A stretch of DNA of 64,000 nucleotides, from NCBI GenBank assembly GCA_030248225.1, contig JASANE010021262.1:1-64000 (forward strand), given 5' to 3'. The notes below the pieces were generated by a model. It was not told the origin of the DNA. It did no database searches and saw only the letters and a list, made by a program, of their open reading frames with translations. A program made the position numbers and the translations under genes. Below, in pieces: positions 36,001 through 47,145 of this stretch. Positions within the stretch are counted from its first letter, which is position 1, and each line of letters opens with the position of its first letter. The DNA is from Trileptium ribeirensis (taxonomy: Eukaryota > Nematoda > Enoplea > Enoplida > Thoracostomopsidae).

Positions 36001-39000
36001 TGCACACTCTGACATGATAGGCTTTCAAACAAAAAAAGTTTTTTAAAATCGGTTCAGTGGTTCTTGAGATCCGTCGGACAGAACGACCGAAAGAACGGAC
36101 GGACATCGACCTTTTTACTCCCAGACAGAAAATAAAAACGCTTCGCTCGGCTTCGACGAGCTCCGCTCAATAAGTGATATCTGTTTTCTTTTGTATTTGG
36201 TTGCATAATAAAGTACTTTATTCTTACAAAATTTTCCTGTGAAACCATAACAATACACACGGTTATACTGTTTCTATTTGAGCATTGGACTAATTGACAG
36301 CGCGAAATAAAAACTTACAAAATCACACTTCCTTTTCTAAAGACCACCACAAAACAGATATACTTAACATACTTTTGCAGTCCAAATACTAATCGAATTG
36401 TCGTAGCAGCCAGATATAATACCGTGAGTTGAAGTTACAACTGAACCGATCCAGTCTTCGTGTGGGAGCGCAAAAAGCGGTTCTGGAGGTCTCGCCGAGA
36501 TAATTACTTCCAACTCTAGAACTGACTCTCGACTTAGAGCTTGACTATCAATTTCTTCAGCCAAAGGCGTTCGCAGTAATTTACCGTTCAGCAGAAAGTC
36601 GAAACAAGCATGTTCAATGCTTGTGAGCGTATCCTAAAACATAGATTTGGTGTTTACGCTCGTACAAAAATTTAATTTAATTCTTTAAAAAGCTTAGGCC
36701 TGGGATTAGGCCGCGGATTGTGTTCTTTCTTGATTATAGTTAATAGCTATGAGTATAACCAAGTTTACGAGTACTCAAGAAGCATTATGTGGCAAAGCGT
36801 TTTTCATAAACTCTACACCCGCAGGACTATAGTGGCGTTGGGTGAAAGACCAATTTTATAATTTTTTCTCTTAAGATAGATACACTGGATGGATCGGCAT
36901 CGTTTTTATGTTTTACTACAGCAGTGTCTAAGCACTATTAGGGACGTGACTCAGTGTTTTTACATTCCCGAAGGCACAGGAGGTGTCTTCAATTGCTGCT
37001 ACCACTGCGTGATACCAGGATACTTTACGCTGATATAAATGTACAAACTGTTGACTCCAACAACGCCTGTGATTTAGCGATATTGGTTTTTAGCCCCAAA
37101 GTCACGATGGGTTTTTAACCCCGAAAATCAGAGCATTTTTTATCCCACATGACTATACATTTTTCACATTAAAAATAGTTTCCACTATTGGAATACATAA
37201 CCGCATGTATACGAAGCTAAAATGTATCAATACATCCATTATCAGACACAAAACAGTATGCAATGATTGCAAAGATCACAGAATTGTCTATCTCTAATCA
37301 TTTAGTAGATGCTGCGCTGAGACCGTTAGGTTGGTAGGATTAGTCTCCTTTTACTTAGTAAAAATTAACTTAATACTGTCATGCGAACGGCGACGAAACC
37401 GTCACGCAAAATTGATGAGACTAATGATGTTATCGTACATCATGTACCTAACCTATTGATTATGCACTGTCGACATATGAGCCAAATCGGATTGCTTTTT
37501 AATAGGTTATATTCTGTAATAACAAAATGGGACTTGTAGACTATATACCTCCAGATCGAAATTAGTGAACTTTCAACAAACACAGATAATTTTGATAACA
37601 TTTAGTCGACGATTCTTTACATCAACCATTCATACTACTTCCATAGGCGAGTCACCTAAGGCCAGATCAACTGTTAAAATTTGAACTGAGTCGGTTCACT
37701 TATAACTTAGTTCCAAATGATAATCGCAAAAACGGCCTGATATCAGCCTGAAGTCTGTTAATTTTTATTAAAAAATTGAAATGTTTACTTTTGATTTTCA
37801 ACATTTTATGGTTAACCTTATCCAGCTAGCATAGTAGCTATCAGAATATATGTTATTCCTAGGTGACGCCTACAGTTGAATACAACATCGCATAGAATGC
37901 GATCATTTTTATCTTTGAGTTCAGACGCTACATAGTTGAAACGTACATTTTTGGGAATTAATGTATGCTACACCTAGAGTAAACCCAACGGTAACAAAGT
38001 ATATGCCATTACACACGTCATAATGGTCCAAAATTGCTATCCAAAAGCTTGTAGCTGAGATTATTCTAGTACATAAATTTTAATCAACTGTCAAACTGAC
38101 AAATTGGCCAAGATAAATAAATCTGGCGTACGTTTAAACCACATTGCGCTCCAAAAATCGTTAAATATGAGTAATAATAAGGTTAAATTATTCGACGCAA
38201 CACACCTCAACATATAAAGCAGGCCCCAGAACATGTATATAAGTAAATAAATTGCCGCATATTTTAAACGTAAATCATCACGACAGTATAAAGCAACCCA
38301 GAACAGACTCTGGTCTGACCACTAGGTCACCAATTAACAGGGGCATGCTCATGTTCGAACATGGGGATCCAAATTTGTTGGAGGCATCACCCGAGGTTGC
38401 CGCCATGTTCGAGCATGGGGCCGCAGACTTATAGGTATGTTACAATTAAATACTTTACAGAACACATGTTACATATGGCCTTAGAGGGATCACAGCGATG
38501 TATTATTTGTTCCTGTGGGATTGGCACCGAGGGCGCCGAAACCGTAAACAGTTTTTCAAACTAGATGTGTGAAAAATGTAATTTTGGCGTTTCCCAGGCG
38601 CTAAATTTTGGACACAGGGGAAAATTTTTACGGGCGGCATATACATGGGGACTTTTCGGTTACGGGAGGTAGGTACCACCCACAGTGGACGGCCAGAGAC
38701 TTATCCCTAGCGAACAGAAATTTTCCTTAGCTTAATAACTCGTTTCCTAATTATTGTTCATTATGCTAACGAACAAAGCAGAACAGAACCGAAAACAGAT
38801 TTTGGTGGTACACAACTCAAAACAAACCTGATCGACAAGCTTCTTCAATACTGCGTTTAGTTTTTCGGCGTCAATACTATCTACCACCGATATCACAGCG
38901 CCCGGAAACGCAACTTTTGACAATTCATTTGAAAATGTTGTCTTTACAAAACGAATCTCCACCATTCTTTCATCTTCCGGCATCGTCGATGTTCCAACCC

Positions 39001-39040
39001 GTTCTGAACTTTCACAATTTTCTTTTGAATCATCAGCCAT
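29272..39040 (-). CDS. WDR12: Ribosome biogenesis protein WDR12/Ytm1, complete four-exon gene
   Basis: WDR12 (yeast Ytm1) joins Pes1/Nop7 and Bop1/Erb1 in the PeBoW complex of the nucleolus, needed for 27S/32S pre-rRNA processing and 60S subunit maturation. Exons 39040-38828, 36633-36373, 33974-33804 and 30057-29272 are all in phase 0 with GT-AG borders and give 476 residues (human form 423). Residues about 24-130 form the NLE ubiquitin-like domain (start VEIRFVKTTFS, later FDFLLNGKLLRTPL, LELEVI), which in the family recruits the Mdn1/Rea1 ATPase. Then comes the first WD repeat (HEDWIGSVV, ISIWTA) and six more, with signatures such as INIWRYD, LLKLWS, LKGWDL, ARLWDTR and VKMWDTR. A Lys-rich segment (PSKRKKAKP) in the linker after repeat 3 is in the family's usual place. 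ATG at 39040 is chosen for its ATCATGG context. Confidence 0.95.
30904..31053. mobile_element. ~150-bp palindromic MITE in WDR12 intron 3
   Basis: The left end CAGTTACGGATAGAAAGAAA and the right end, reading CAGTTGCGGACAGACGTAAA from the other strand, are inverse. The arms carry GCGAACAGCTG and TTCGCGAACGGTTCGCG palindromes. TA precedes the left end; the right flank reads TT, so the target duplication is imperfect. Tc1/mariner-like MITE. Confidence 0.55.
31455..31860. repeat. Two tandem copies of a ~240-bp repeat in WDR12 intron 3
   Basis: AAGCGTCTCTATCGGCGAATT (31460) and TAGCGCCTAGGTCGGCGAATT (31701) start two copies that share CCCAACTA-CGT-AAAATTG, AACTC-ATTGA, TATGTAATAAATT and CCACAAGAT-TAT blocks. 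The copies are diverged and non-coding. Confidence 0.6.
31935..32265. repeat. Two tandem copies of a ~168-bp repeat in WDR12 intron 3
   Basis: ACAGGATTAGACCAATTTTA (31957) and ACACGATTAGACCAATTTTA (32125) are followed in both copies by CTCACAAAGTTA-TAG, AATTTGAT-AAGTTTGCTT, TTAA-GGACCTAA and GAGCCAGAT. It lies next to the preceding tandem pair, so this intron has accumulated local duplications. Confidence 0.65.
33804..33974 (-). CDS. WDR12: WDR12 exon 3 (WD repeat 2)
   Basis: 171 bp, 57 codons, phase 0, with acceptor aattttttcag and donor CAG|gtattg. It encodes one WD repeat: NKIPAHTGAVKTLKWIRS, then LVFASGSADQTINIWRYD. The GH-like AH start and the INIW end are the usual blade borders. It joins in frame to the SCRGHERSV start of exon 4. 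Confidence 0.93.
33998..34249. mobile_element. 252-bp palindromic MITE beside the WDR12 exon 3 acceptor
   Basis: The left end CCGTCCCTGCCAGAAATAAC and the right end, reading CAGCCCCTGTCTGAAATGAT from the other strand, are inverse, with arms rich in GAGCGAACATCG and CGTTCGAAC. TA flanks both sides (33996-33997 and 34250-34251). The element ends 23 bp before the first base of WDR12 exon 3 on the transcribed strand, leaving only TA plus about 21 bp of pyrimidine-rich tract. The branch point must therefore lie in or very close to the transposon end. Confidence 0.7.
34440..34975 (+). mobile_element. LINE 3' end fragment (C-terminal region), opposite to WDR12
   Basis: An open stretch of about 145 codons begins HRLEVFQNSCLRRILGIR and continues DRVPINTLHRLANNQ, the region just after the reverse transcriptase palm in many RTE/CR1-like LINEs. 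It closes with RQGGQIKTWTKTINDDLSR and PMWRGLIRDVM, a tail common in flatworm LINE proteins. The catalytic domain is missing. It lies in WDR12 intron 2, antisense to the gene, and is dead because only the tail remains. Confidence 0.7.
35181..35259. repeat. Exact 31-bp direct repeat, 48-bp period
   Basis: AATGATAAACATGCATGTAC followed by GTTCTGTTACG occurs identically at 35181-35211 and 35229-35259. Part of the unit (GATAAACATG) is present a third time between them. Recent local duplication in WDR12 intron 2. Confidence 0.8.
35265..36370. other. WDR12 intron 2, remainder
   Basis: No exon or repeat recognised. A CGAAAGAACGGACGG / CTCGGCTTCGACGAGCTCCG palindromic patch near 36085-36165 is reminiscent of transposon termini but has no clear borders. 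Confidence 0.4.
36373..36633 (-). CDS. WDR12: WDR12 exon 2 (end of NLE domain and first WD repeat)
   Basis: 261 bp, 87 codons, phase 0, with acceptor ttttag and donor AAA|gtatgt. It encodes IEHACFDFLLNGKLLRTPL (the FDFLI-x-G-x-x-LR-x-x-L block of the NLE domain), SVLELEVI, the linker ISARPPEPLFALP, and HEDWIGSVV...ISGCYDNSISIWTA, the first blade. The Pro-Pro-x-Pro linker followed by H-x-DW is characteristic of WDR12/Ytm1. Confidence 0.93.
36640..38820. other. WDR12 intron 1
   Basis: 2.2 kb without exons. A small duplication of CATGTTCGAACATGGGG / ATGTTCGAGCATGGGGC lies at about 38350-38420. The GC-richer patch at 38500-38720 (GGGCGGCATATACATGGGGA) opens short frames with no known domain. Confidence 0.5.
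38828..39040 (-). CDS. WDR12: WDR12 exon 1 (start codon and first half of NLE domain)
   Basis: 213 bp, 71 codons, ending CAG|gtttgt in phase 0. The first 23 residues are an acidic, polar extension (MADDSKENCESSERVGTS), then VEIRFVKTTFSNELSKVAFP opens the NLE domain, and KLNAVLKKLVDQ ends the exon. The extension and a longer linker explain why the protein is about 50 residues longer than the human one. The reading frame stays open for a few codons upstream of the ATG, so an earlier start on another exon cannot be fully excluded. Confidence 0.88.
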
Positions 39041-39702
39041 GATATAATACACAATGAGAAAAAGTATATTACCAAGCTAGTATGTAACTTTACTGGCACA
39101 ACTCGACTCACAGATACATTACCAAATCTGGAATTGAACATATTTTATAACGAAATCGTAGCGGCTTACTTCACTTAGAAAAGCTTGATTTAGTCTATGA
39201 TAATATTATACCTCAAGTCTTTTATGCATCGACTGTACCCGAAAGAAACAAAATCATTGCTTGCCCAATTTTCGTCTGCTCTTCGAAACATCGCAATTTT
39301 CGCTCGGTATTCCCTTGTTCGTAAATACAGTCATTTCTGACACGTACTGAATGTATTCGCAAAATGTATTAACAGAGAAACAGAGTTTTATCGTAATCAG
39401 TTCAAACGCTGAGATACATTGATCGTTAAAGAATTTAACGCAGATCGCATATACAAAAAGTGTCTAAAACGGAACGTTTTGATTTGTCTAGAAGTGACTT
39501 TGAGAACCAGAATTTTGATGACTATTTTTGTTTTTTCAATGTCTCATCGATCATTTGTTCCTATCAGATTGCGTCGGATTTTACATCTTCGCCAAAAACC
39601 TGATTTTTTAGGAAACTAAGTATACATACATTGTAAAACCTACATTTATATATTAGATTCAGCAATGTAAACTTTTAATAAATTACCGACAAGCGCTATG
39701 TA

Positions 39703-39851
39703 CACTACTCGCCAAAAATGACCGTCCCATTTTGAGCGAGTCACGAGCGAGTGGCTCGCTCGAGATTTCGCAACTATTTAAATTAATAGAAAATTCTATT
39801 TTTAGATCAAATTTATTTCGAGCGAGCGACAGTCATTTTTGGCGGGTACTG
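39703..39851. mobile_element. 149-bp palindromic MITE, Tc1/mariner-like
   Basis: The left end CACTACTCGCCAAAAATGAC and the right end, reading CAGTACCCGCCAAAAATGAC from the other strand, match almost perfectly. The arms continue GAGCGAGTGGCTCGCTCGA. TA on both sides (39701-39702 and 39852-39853). Best-preserved member of the family also seen at 1716-1876. It lies about 0.7 kb upstream of the WDR12 start codon. Confidence 0.8.
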
Positions 39852-39859
39852 TATATGGA

Positions 39860-41200
39860 GTGTTTCAAAAATATTCAGATCTAAAGCTCTGTTCAGAACC
39901 GCTACCCTCGAAATGTAAAACTGCCAATCCACTGCAACGTATCGCTTTGCTAACAGAAACGCTCCACAAATACAACGTGCAGTTTGCAAGGTCATTCAGG
40001 AATTATATCAGCATTCCATTTGTATTGATTTAACCTTAACTAATTTTGCCACAGATCTCAAATCCCTTAATGGTTTACGTCCGCCGTTTATTTGCGCAAA
40101 ACACGATGTTAAAATTAGTGCTTGATTTTTGAATTGGCTCAAATTTTGACGTGATATATTTGGTATTTTCTTCTAAGGCAGCTAATGTTAATGACATCTA
40201 CATTTTGGATTGTAATCGACATAAACTAGTAACTCTTTCGGGATTGCAGAACGTAGTAAAGCATAGGTACACATACACCTTTTCCGTGTACAGGCAATTA
40301 GCTCGCGATAGAATACGTTGATATTAGACAATAATGGACAGTGTAGAACAAAACTAACACTGGCAATAAATTTCCCATGCCCTAAAACTTCTCCAGTGCA
40401 AGCTATCAGCGTCTAAAATTTTATCGTTTTACTATGAAATAAAACCAAAAAACTTGAAAATATTAAGATAAAAAGTAACCTTGCTTTTGTGAAGGGTACA
40501 AAATTGGACAAAAACTCCACATTTAGATCCCTGAAGCAGATCCAAAATAAAAAAAAACGCTTGGGAATGTGCACAGCAAATCGACTATGCCATTTTCGAA
40601 TGAGCACAAGATCATGAAAATATGTCAAGTCGTTCCCAAGTTATGGTCGATCACACACACAGACAGAATTTAAAAGCTTTCACCCCTGCAATACACAATG
40701 TCTACTACGTTCTGAATATTAACCGTGGTCACCTAAAATTTCATTAAACTATTTTGCCATCGGACCGAAAAATCGAGAACAGAAAAACCTCTCAATGAAA
40801 CTACAATTTCGGCAATACACATTGTTAGCTCACCTGTATTATGCGTAAAAATAACCTAAAAACGTGAATTTTCTATATATTTCTTTTGTCATTAATTTTT
40901 CCCATTTATTCGCTGATCATAGAAATAACAAATGGAGAAAACTACCCCAATAAATGCCGTATTTACATTTAAACACCTCTCGTAACTGGAATTTCTTATG
41001 ATATAATTACATTTTTGTATTTTCGCTTTCCTACGCGGTATGCATTTCAAGCAGGCATTCCTAAGGACCACATACGGTTTATTGTATGTGTAGACAAATA
41101 CCACCCGGTACAACACATATAATAAGACAAAGATATAGATTCCAAGTCGTGACAATGAGGGGGCATTGCCACTAACTTGGCTCCATGCACTTTCAATTCC
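39860..41200. other. Intergenic, no gene seen
   Basis: AT-rich sequence between the WDR12 5' end and the LINE relic. Short frames at 40413-40628 (-) and 40892-41155 (-) lack domains; the latter may be the 3' tail of the adjacent LINE. Confidence 0.45.
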
Positions 41201-41219
41201 AGTTAAAAACAGAAAAATG

Positions 41220-42760
41220 TATGCATTTATATTTTAAACCTGAAACGACCGCATGGCAAAATACTAACAATGCCATCAGCTCCCCCACAACGACGAAAAA
41301 ACTGTTTCTCGTATAATAGAGTTTTGATACTACAAAGATTGAAATATAGAAGCTTTTTCAGGTAGTCAAAAGCGTCGAAGTCGGAAGACCCACCGTCGAA
41401 GGCCTTTTTCCCCATTATAATAGCACGTTGAGCTGTATGAACACCAAGATTGAAACAAATTTATTTTTATTGCTAGGAAAACATCTTCCAAAATGAATTG
41501 ATCTAAAGTTATTTGTGTTCCCCGTTTCCAACTATGGCTATAAAACTTGGCCGAATTTGACCGTATAGGAGATAAGTTCGGCCGCAGTACCGGAACAAGT
41601 GTTTGAAATCTTCGGTTACACGAATATTTAGCACATGGTCACAGTACGTACAGTAATCAGGTGTACCTAAAAACAAACGCGCCTGTTTACGTGTTATTAC
41701 AGTTCTATGTGCAAAACTATAGTGGAAAGACCTTGTTAATCCGTTCTCATGCGGGTTAATGAATATTTCCAGTTTTCTATAAAACGATGGTCCCTGCGAA
41801 CCCTTTCCAAGTTCAAGTTTTGTCTCCAATATGAATGAACCGACTTGATTGCATCCCTATATTTAAAATTTATCATAAGTTTATATAGGAACTTTCCATT
41901 GCAACTATGCATGTCTAATATTGTGCCTAACACAATTACTCGGCGATTATCGATTTTACGGCATCTAAAAACCAGCTGTGATTTTCGAATTTATTTAAAA
42001 AGCTTTGGACATGTGACCATGTGGATTTGCCTGGTATTTAGACCCGCCCGATGGAAACCATAAGAATCTGTCCATATCCAGTTCTACTAATTTAATAAGT
42101 TCATTTGGAGGGTGGACAAGGTAACCAATAAACCACATTGATGACATGTAAAATGTGTTCACGGCATTTATCCTCCTAAAATAAGAGGACTCTCTTGGCG
42201 GTGCCCTGTTTACTAATTTATTGAACGTTTCCCTAGCCGTAAACCACTTTTTTGAGACATTAAAGCCATCGTTATGTGAAAGCCACAAATTTTTAATTCC
42301 TCCACATAGAATTGCGAGAAACGCAACATATAGGGCCTAAACCGGTAAGCGCCAATTCCCAAAAGTTGTCTTCGGGACTGATAGTGCAACCAGACGCAAG
42401 CTGAAATCGATGACAAATAGAAAACCCTCGTTAATTTCTGCATATTCACGTAGAAAAAACGTGGTGCCGTCCGCATATTTGGACAATTTGCACACTACTC
42501 TGTAACCGTCTATACCCCTTATCCTGGGAGAAAGACGAATTGCATGAGACATAATCTCGGATACAATTACATACAACAATGACGATAGTGGGCATCCTTG
42601 TCTGATGCCACGAGTATCTGGAAACGCTTTGCTCATTAAAACATTAACGATTACGGAAGAGAACACTGTGGAGTTATATATTGTCTTAATCCATTGGAAA
42701 AAGGTTCCCCCCATATCGCATATTTCGATAAATTAAGTTTCTTGCTCGTTGGAGCAAGTA
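41220..42760 (-). mobile_element. L1/Tx1-like LINE relic: reverse transcriptase palm to C-terminal zinc motif
   Basis: Reading leftwards from 42714: FQWIKTIYNSTVFSSVIVN, then RGIRQGCPLSSLLYVIVSE, the reverse transcriptase RQGCPLSP-type motif, then the catalytic box YADGTTF (normally F/Y-A-D-D), so the second aspartate is lost. After frameshifts near 42.4 and 42.2 kb come the thumb/connection (SYFRRINAVNTFYMSSMWF, LDMDRFLWF) and at 41650-41580 the C-x-x-C...H-x-x-x-x-C zinc motif (CTYCDHV, HLFRYC). A further open piece to 41227 is probably the protein end. The L1/Tx1 assignment is inferred from domain order. The element is 5'-truncated and inactive. Confidence 0.8.
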
Positions 42761-42954
42761 TAGATTTGTAGAGATACTTAATCAGCTAAATATGTTTGAT
42801 TTCATTGCTTTAATGTTGAGTAAATATGCCGTAAAATGACATGCTGCAAGACTAAAAATAAATTTAATTTGAAATACCCTAAGGGGTGTTACGTTACATC
42901 AATGACTCAGATCCAAGGGTTCGGGTGGCGGCAGTTTGCGACATATACACTGTG

Positions 42955-43035
42955 CCTCATAAATGACCTTAGGCTAAGGCTTAGTATATCCAGAATAGCA
43001 TGGCTCGCATTTCATTTACGCCCCCAGGAATACTT
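42955..43035. repeat. Dispersed AAGCCTAAGC-type repeat, copy 3
   Basis: GACCTTAGGCTAAGGCTTAG, TATATCCAGAATAGCATGGC and CCAGGAATACTTAGG are related to the copies at 10.7 and 48.1 kb. Confidence 0.4.
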
Positions 43036-43059
43036 AGGTAGTTTAAACTTAGGGAAATA

Positions 43060-46000
43060 AAAATGGCTGTAACGTTGCCGTCCAGGAATTATCGTAAATC
43101 ATATTTAACTAATGCTGAAGCCCTGAAAACAAACGACATCGTAACAAATCCAACGATATCGTTACGAACTATATCGCTAACAAACACCACGTACAAAAAG
43201 TATCGTAAGAAAGTCATTTTTACATGGATCACTGACTGTGTCACTGAAACCGCCTAGTGTGCAGCAAACTAATAATTTAAAGTTTTACACCCCAGCAAAA
43301 AATCAAACTTTAGCTGTCACAGACCTTCCTGAACCATGCTCGGTTCCCAGATGTCCGCACGAAAATTTTAGAATTACGAAAAATTAATGTTTGACCATTT
43401 TTAGTTCCAGTTATAACTCAAGAAATATTATCGCTCATTATTTGTGAAACTACTATGGGAAAAGCCCGTCGTCAAACGACTTTATTTAGCAAAAGTACAT
43501 ATGCACATAAAATTATGTATATACATAAAACGATAGAAAAGATATTATATACTCATTACGCCTGTCTAAAAACCTTTGATCACATGGAAAAGCTGCCATA
43601 CCAAAATGCAACGAGCAAATGTAACTAACGAATAAGAACTTTGTAGTCGGAAACGGATCTTGTTCTTATCAAATGCGGCATAATAACATGCAATATTTAT
43701 GACATTAGTTTATTGCCTGTTCGGGGTGAACGCAGCACTTTAGGGTAATTTAACCAATTAAATTCGTTGATTTGTTAAGCGTATGCTGAGTATGCCGTCT
43801 GTGGGCTAAAAATGTTAAACTTTGGGAAGAAAAATTGCAAAACTTTTATATATTTTAAATTTACTTTTAAGGTCAGGAATAAAAGAGCGATCTATAACAT
43901 TTTGGGGCGGCTGCGTGCAGTGAAGTTGATGTCACTGACATGGTATATACACAACATTACGACAGTTGAGGCTCTACCTCTTATATACCTCTATATCTTT
44001 CTGGTCATTGTGCCAAAAAATTGGGAGTAAACTGATAATGTGTAAAAAAGAGAAAATTAACAAAAATCGAAGAAAAATTCTACCAACTTTTAGTAGGCAA
44101 AAATTTATCCACTACAATCTAGAAATTTGAAGCAGCAAATGGTTCTTCGAAGGCAGCGTACTTAGCGGTGATCGATGCAATGAAGTTAAAATTTCAAGAG
44201 GGCTCGATAGAAATTTTCTCTCTGATAAACAGAGTTTTATACAAAAATTTGGGAATTTCTAGTCTGCAATAATAAATAGACGTATTTTATAAATTCACGA
44301 TGACGTTTTATTTTTCTAATTTTGCATTCCTATGTTGGTATGGAGCACCGATTATTTTTGCGGTCATTGATAAGAAATAGTTTTTTAAAAATCGTGAGTA
44401 GATAGAAAACAGGGTTTTGTCCCCCCCACATATGTGGGGGGTGAGTGGGGTTGACATATCCTATATACTCATCGCTAAGCAGCAGAGTAATATCACCTTG
44501 TAAACACTAAATACCACGTATTTTGTGCTTCAACCTAGCAGCATAGTAGATCAAAGCTTTACGTAGACGGTAAACAGACCAAACTAATTACGTAACATTG
44601 TCAAAACGTTGATTACCGCAAATAAATGTGTTAGTTGAGCAACGCAGGAAACCACATATATATGATACTACGGTTTAGACTTAAATTCTGTATCTTCGTC
44701 AACCATGATAACATCATTTTTGTGGTTCTGTTGGTTTAGTTCTACTCATACTCATCAGAACAACCACGTATCAGAACCGACTTAGATTGGAATAGTATAT
44801 CATAGTTAGTATGTGCATTATCATGTTTATTTGCTGGGTACTATTATTCGAGTAAGCGATGAGCTGACGCTTATTATAAGCAAATAAATAGATTTATGGT
44901 GAGGATGATGTCATTTTAATCATTGCTATGCATACAGACCCATATGAGCCCTGAGGTGTTGTTCTGTAGCTTATGCAATATAACACTTGCACTCCCAGGA
45001 AACGAATATATTACGACGCAAATTTTTATATTCAGCAAAACCAAAAAAGTCTGACGAAATATTGTAGTATAGTGACACTCAACAACACTAACATTCTTTA
45101 CATCTTGAGACGATGTGGTCGTATTTTTGCTTACCCCATGGTTTTTGAAGCGTGTCGATGGAGATGGACCCCCAATGATTTCTTGGACGAGTGGGTCTCC
45201 TATAACCAATGAGATTATAGAGCAATAGCCGGTGACTCTCTTAATCTAATTTGTTAATGGCAATTACTCAATGTTTACCCCTGAAAATATCATTAGTTTG
45301 TTGTCGATGTACGTCCAAAGAACCTCAGGGATTCACTTTGAAACGTTGTTGCAGCAGGCCGAACAACGACAACATGGTCATATAATGTAAAGTGCTTGAG
45401 TACGACAAATGCCATGCTCTTGTGCTTTAAATATATTCGATGATGTGTTTTTTGGGGCTTGCCCTTCGAGGATTTCAGGTAAACCAAACATCATCCACAT
45501 CATAGGTAAATGAAAAGTATGTACAGGGGTACAAACGAGGGTTATACATACTGTTCTACCACATTTTATCGTGGATCTATTCGAAAAGCATAGAAATTGG
45601 GTCAGAAAATCTCTCTAAATTTCAATCTGCCTATTTTTCGTCAATCGCTCGCGAATTTTTCATGAACTTTTAGCGAACGATTCGCGAGTGACTGAGAATA
45701 GCCCCGTGTACTCTTTGCAAAATTCTAAAATACAAATTTGGTTAGCTAAACACCGTGATGTGTCGGATATACATAATTCTCGTAGGAGAAAATTTCCTGT
45801 ATAATGAAATACCAATGAGTGTTCCATATAAGGACTGGTATTCCATTGTACAGAAAAATATACATAAGAGTCCTTTTTCGATGGCAAGCTTTCTTTTACA
45901 TGGCTACATTCAATCTCGCTGATACTATCAAATGCATTTCAATGTAGTATCGCAACAGAACAATGATGTATACCATGAATGCTTCGTTGAACGCTAATGA

Positions 46001-46060
46001 TCAGGTCGGAGGTCGGCTAACCTAGCTTGTTACAAGAAAGAATGATATAATATGCAGTTA
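43060..46060. other. Intergenic, no gene seen
   Basis: AT-rich DNA. Overlapping open frames on both strands at 44916-45212 and small frames at 43812, 45293 and 45660 have no recognisable domains. The sequence CGCTCGCGAATTTTTC with GCGAACGATTCGCGAGTG (45648-45690) resembles the palindromic arm of the MITE at 30904-31053. Formin FH2 tail exons would be expected in this interval or to its right but were not recognised. Confidence 0.45.
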
Positions 46061-46069
46061 GACTCAGAA

Positions 46070-46310
46070 TCAGTGCTAAAAATTAGAACAAAGTTCATTC
46101 GATTTTGTTCGTTTGCAAAGAATCGCCAGTTTTGTGATTAATTTAACGAACTTCGATCGCGTTAAAATAAAAAAATCATTTAATAAAAATGTTATATTGT
46201 GTTTAATTTAACGAATTTCGTTCAATCAAAGATCAAGCGATTGCGATATCGTTCGATTTCGAGTACGTTCGATTAAACGTGCACTTTAATTTTGATTGTA
46301 ACTGTACCAC
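46070..46310. mobile_element. Diverged palindromic MITE
   Basis: The left end CAGTGCTAAAAATTAGAAC and the right end, reading CAGTTACAATCAAAATTAAA from the other strand, flank arms with AACGAACTTCGATCGCG and AACGAATTTCGTTC around an AT-rich centre; TA follows the right end. Same group as the element at 10322-10566. Confidence 0.5.
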
Positions 46311-46969
46311 TGTATATATACATTTCGGTGTAAGCGAATTAGAGCAATTAATATAATGCGACATAATACAATGAATGAGTATTTTTTCGAATTTAGTGCA
46401 GTGAAAGCCCAGACGATTGTAGTTACTATTATAAAGGTACTAATTACATAGTAGCTCAAAATACAGTGATTTTGACACCGCGATTTTCTATATCATACAA
46501 ATCCATATCGTATTACGCGTATAGATATAATGCGTCTTTCACACAGATTTGCGTGCACCAACTGCACACCGCAGACACGTCGCGCAACGATTTCACACAA
46601 AATGAAGACAACTTCTTTCCATTGCACGCAAAATGAAGAGAACGACTTTCCATTGCCCGCAAAATGCTAATAACGCGCTTCTATTACCACATGTTGAATG
46701 AAATGTTGCTGACTATTTCTAAGCGACCAGAGCAATGGCAGCTTCTCTAGTTGTACCATTTCATGCAATGGTTCAGACTATATGTACAACAACGTGCAAT
46801 CGCACCAACCATCATGCCAATTAACAGATGGTAGCGCCTATATTTATAGCTTTCGTGCGATAATTAATACCATAACTACAACGCAACGTACCGCTCGCCA
46901 TCAACTATGTATGCCATCTATATTAATCGTCTTGGTCGGAGGGATGTATTCATGTGCAGCGGGCCAATT

Positions 46970-47145
46970 GTGGCCCCCTCTAGTTTGATATTGGCTTGCT
47001 GCCATTTTCGACGTTGGTGCCCTCGCGGGGTTGATTAAGGTGACGCCAGTTAGATATTGGTTACCCACAGTTTATTGTTAATGCCCCCCTTCAGGTTGAT
47101 ATCGGTGCCCTCTCCAGTTTGATATTGGTGCCACCCTACAGTATA
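46970..47145. repeat. Degenerate minisatellite inside the 2.7-kb element
   Basis: Variants of GGTGCCCTCTCCAGTTTGATATT occur about five times (for example at 46972, 47017, 47078, 47102 and 47125), spaced 22-60 bp. GC-richer than its surroundings. Confidence 0.55.
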
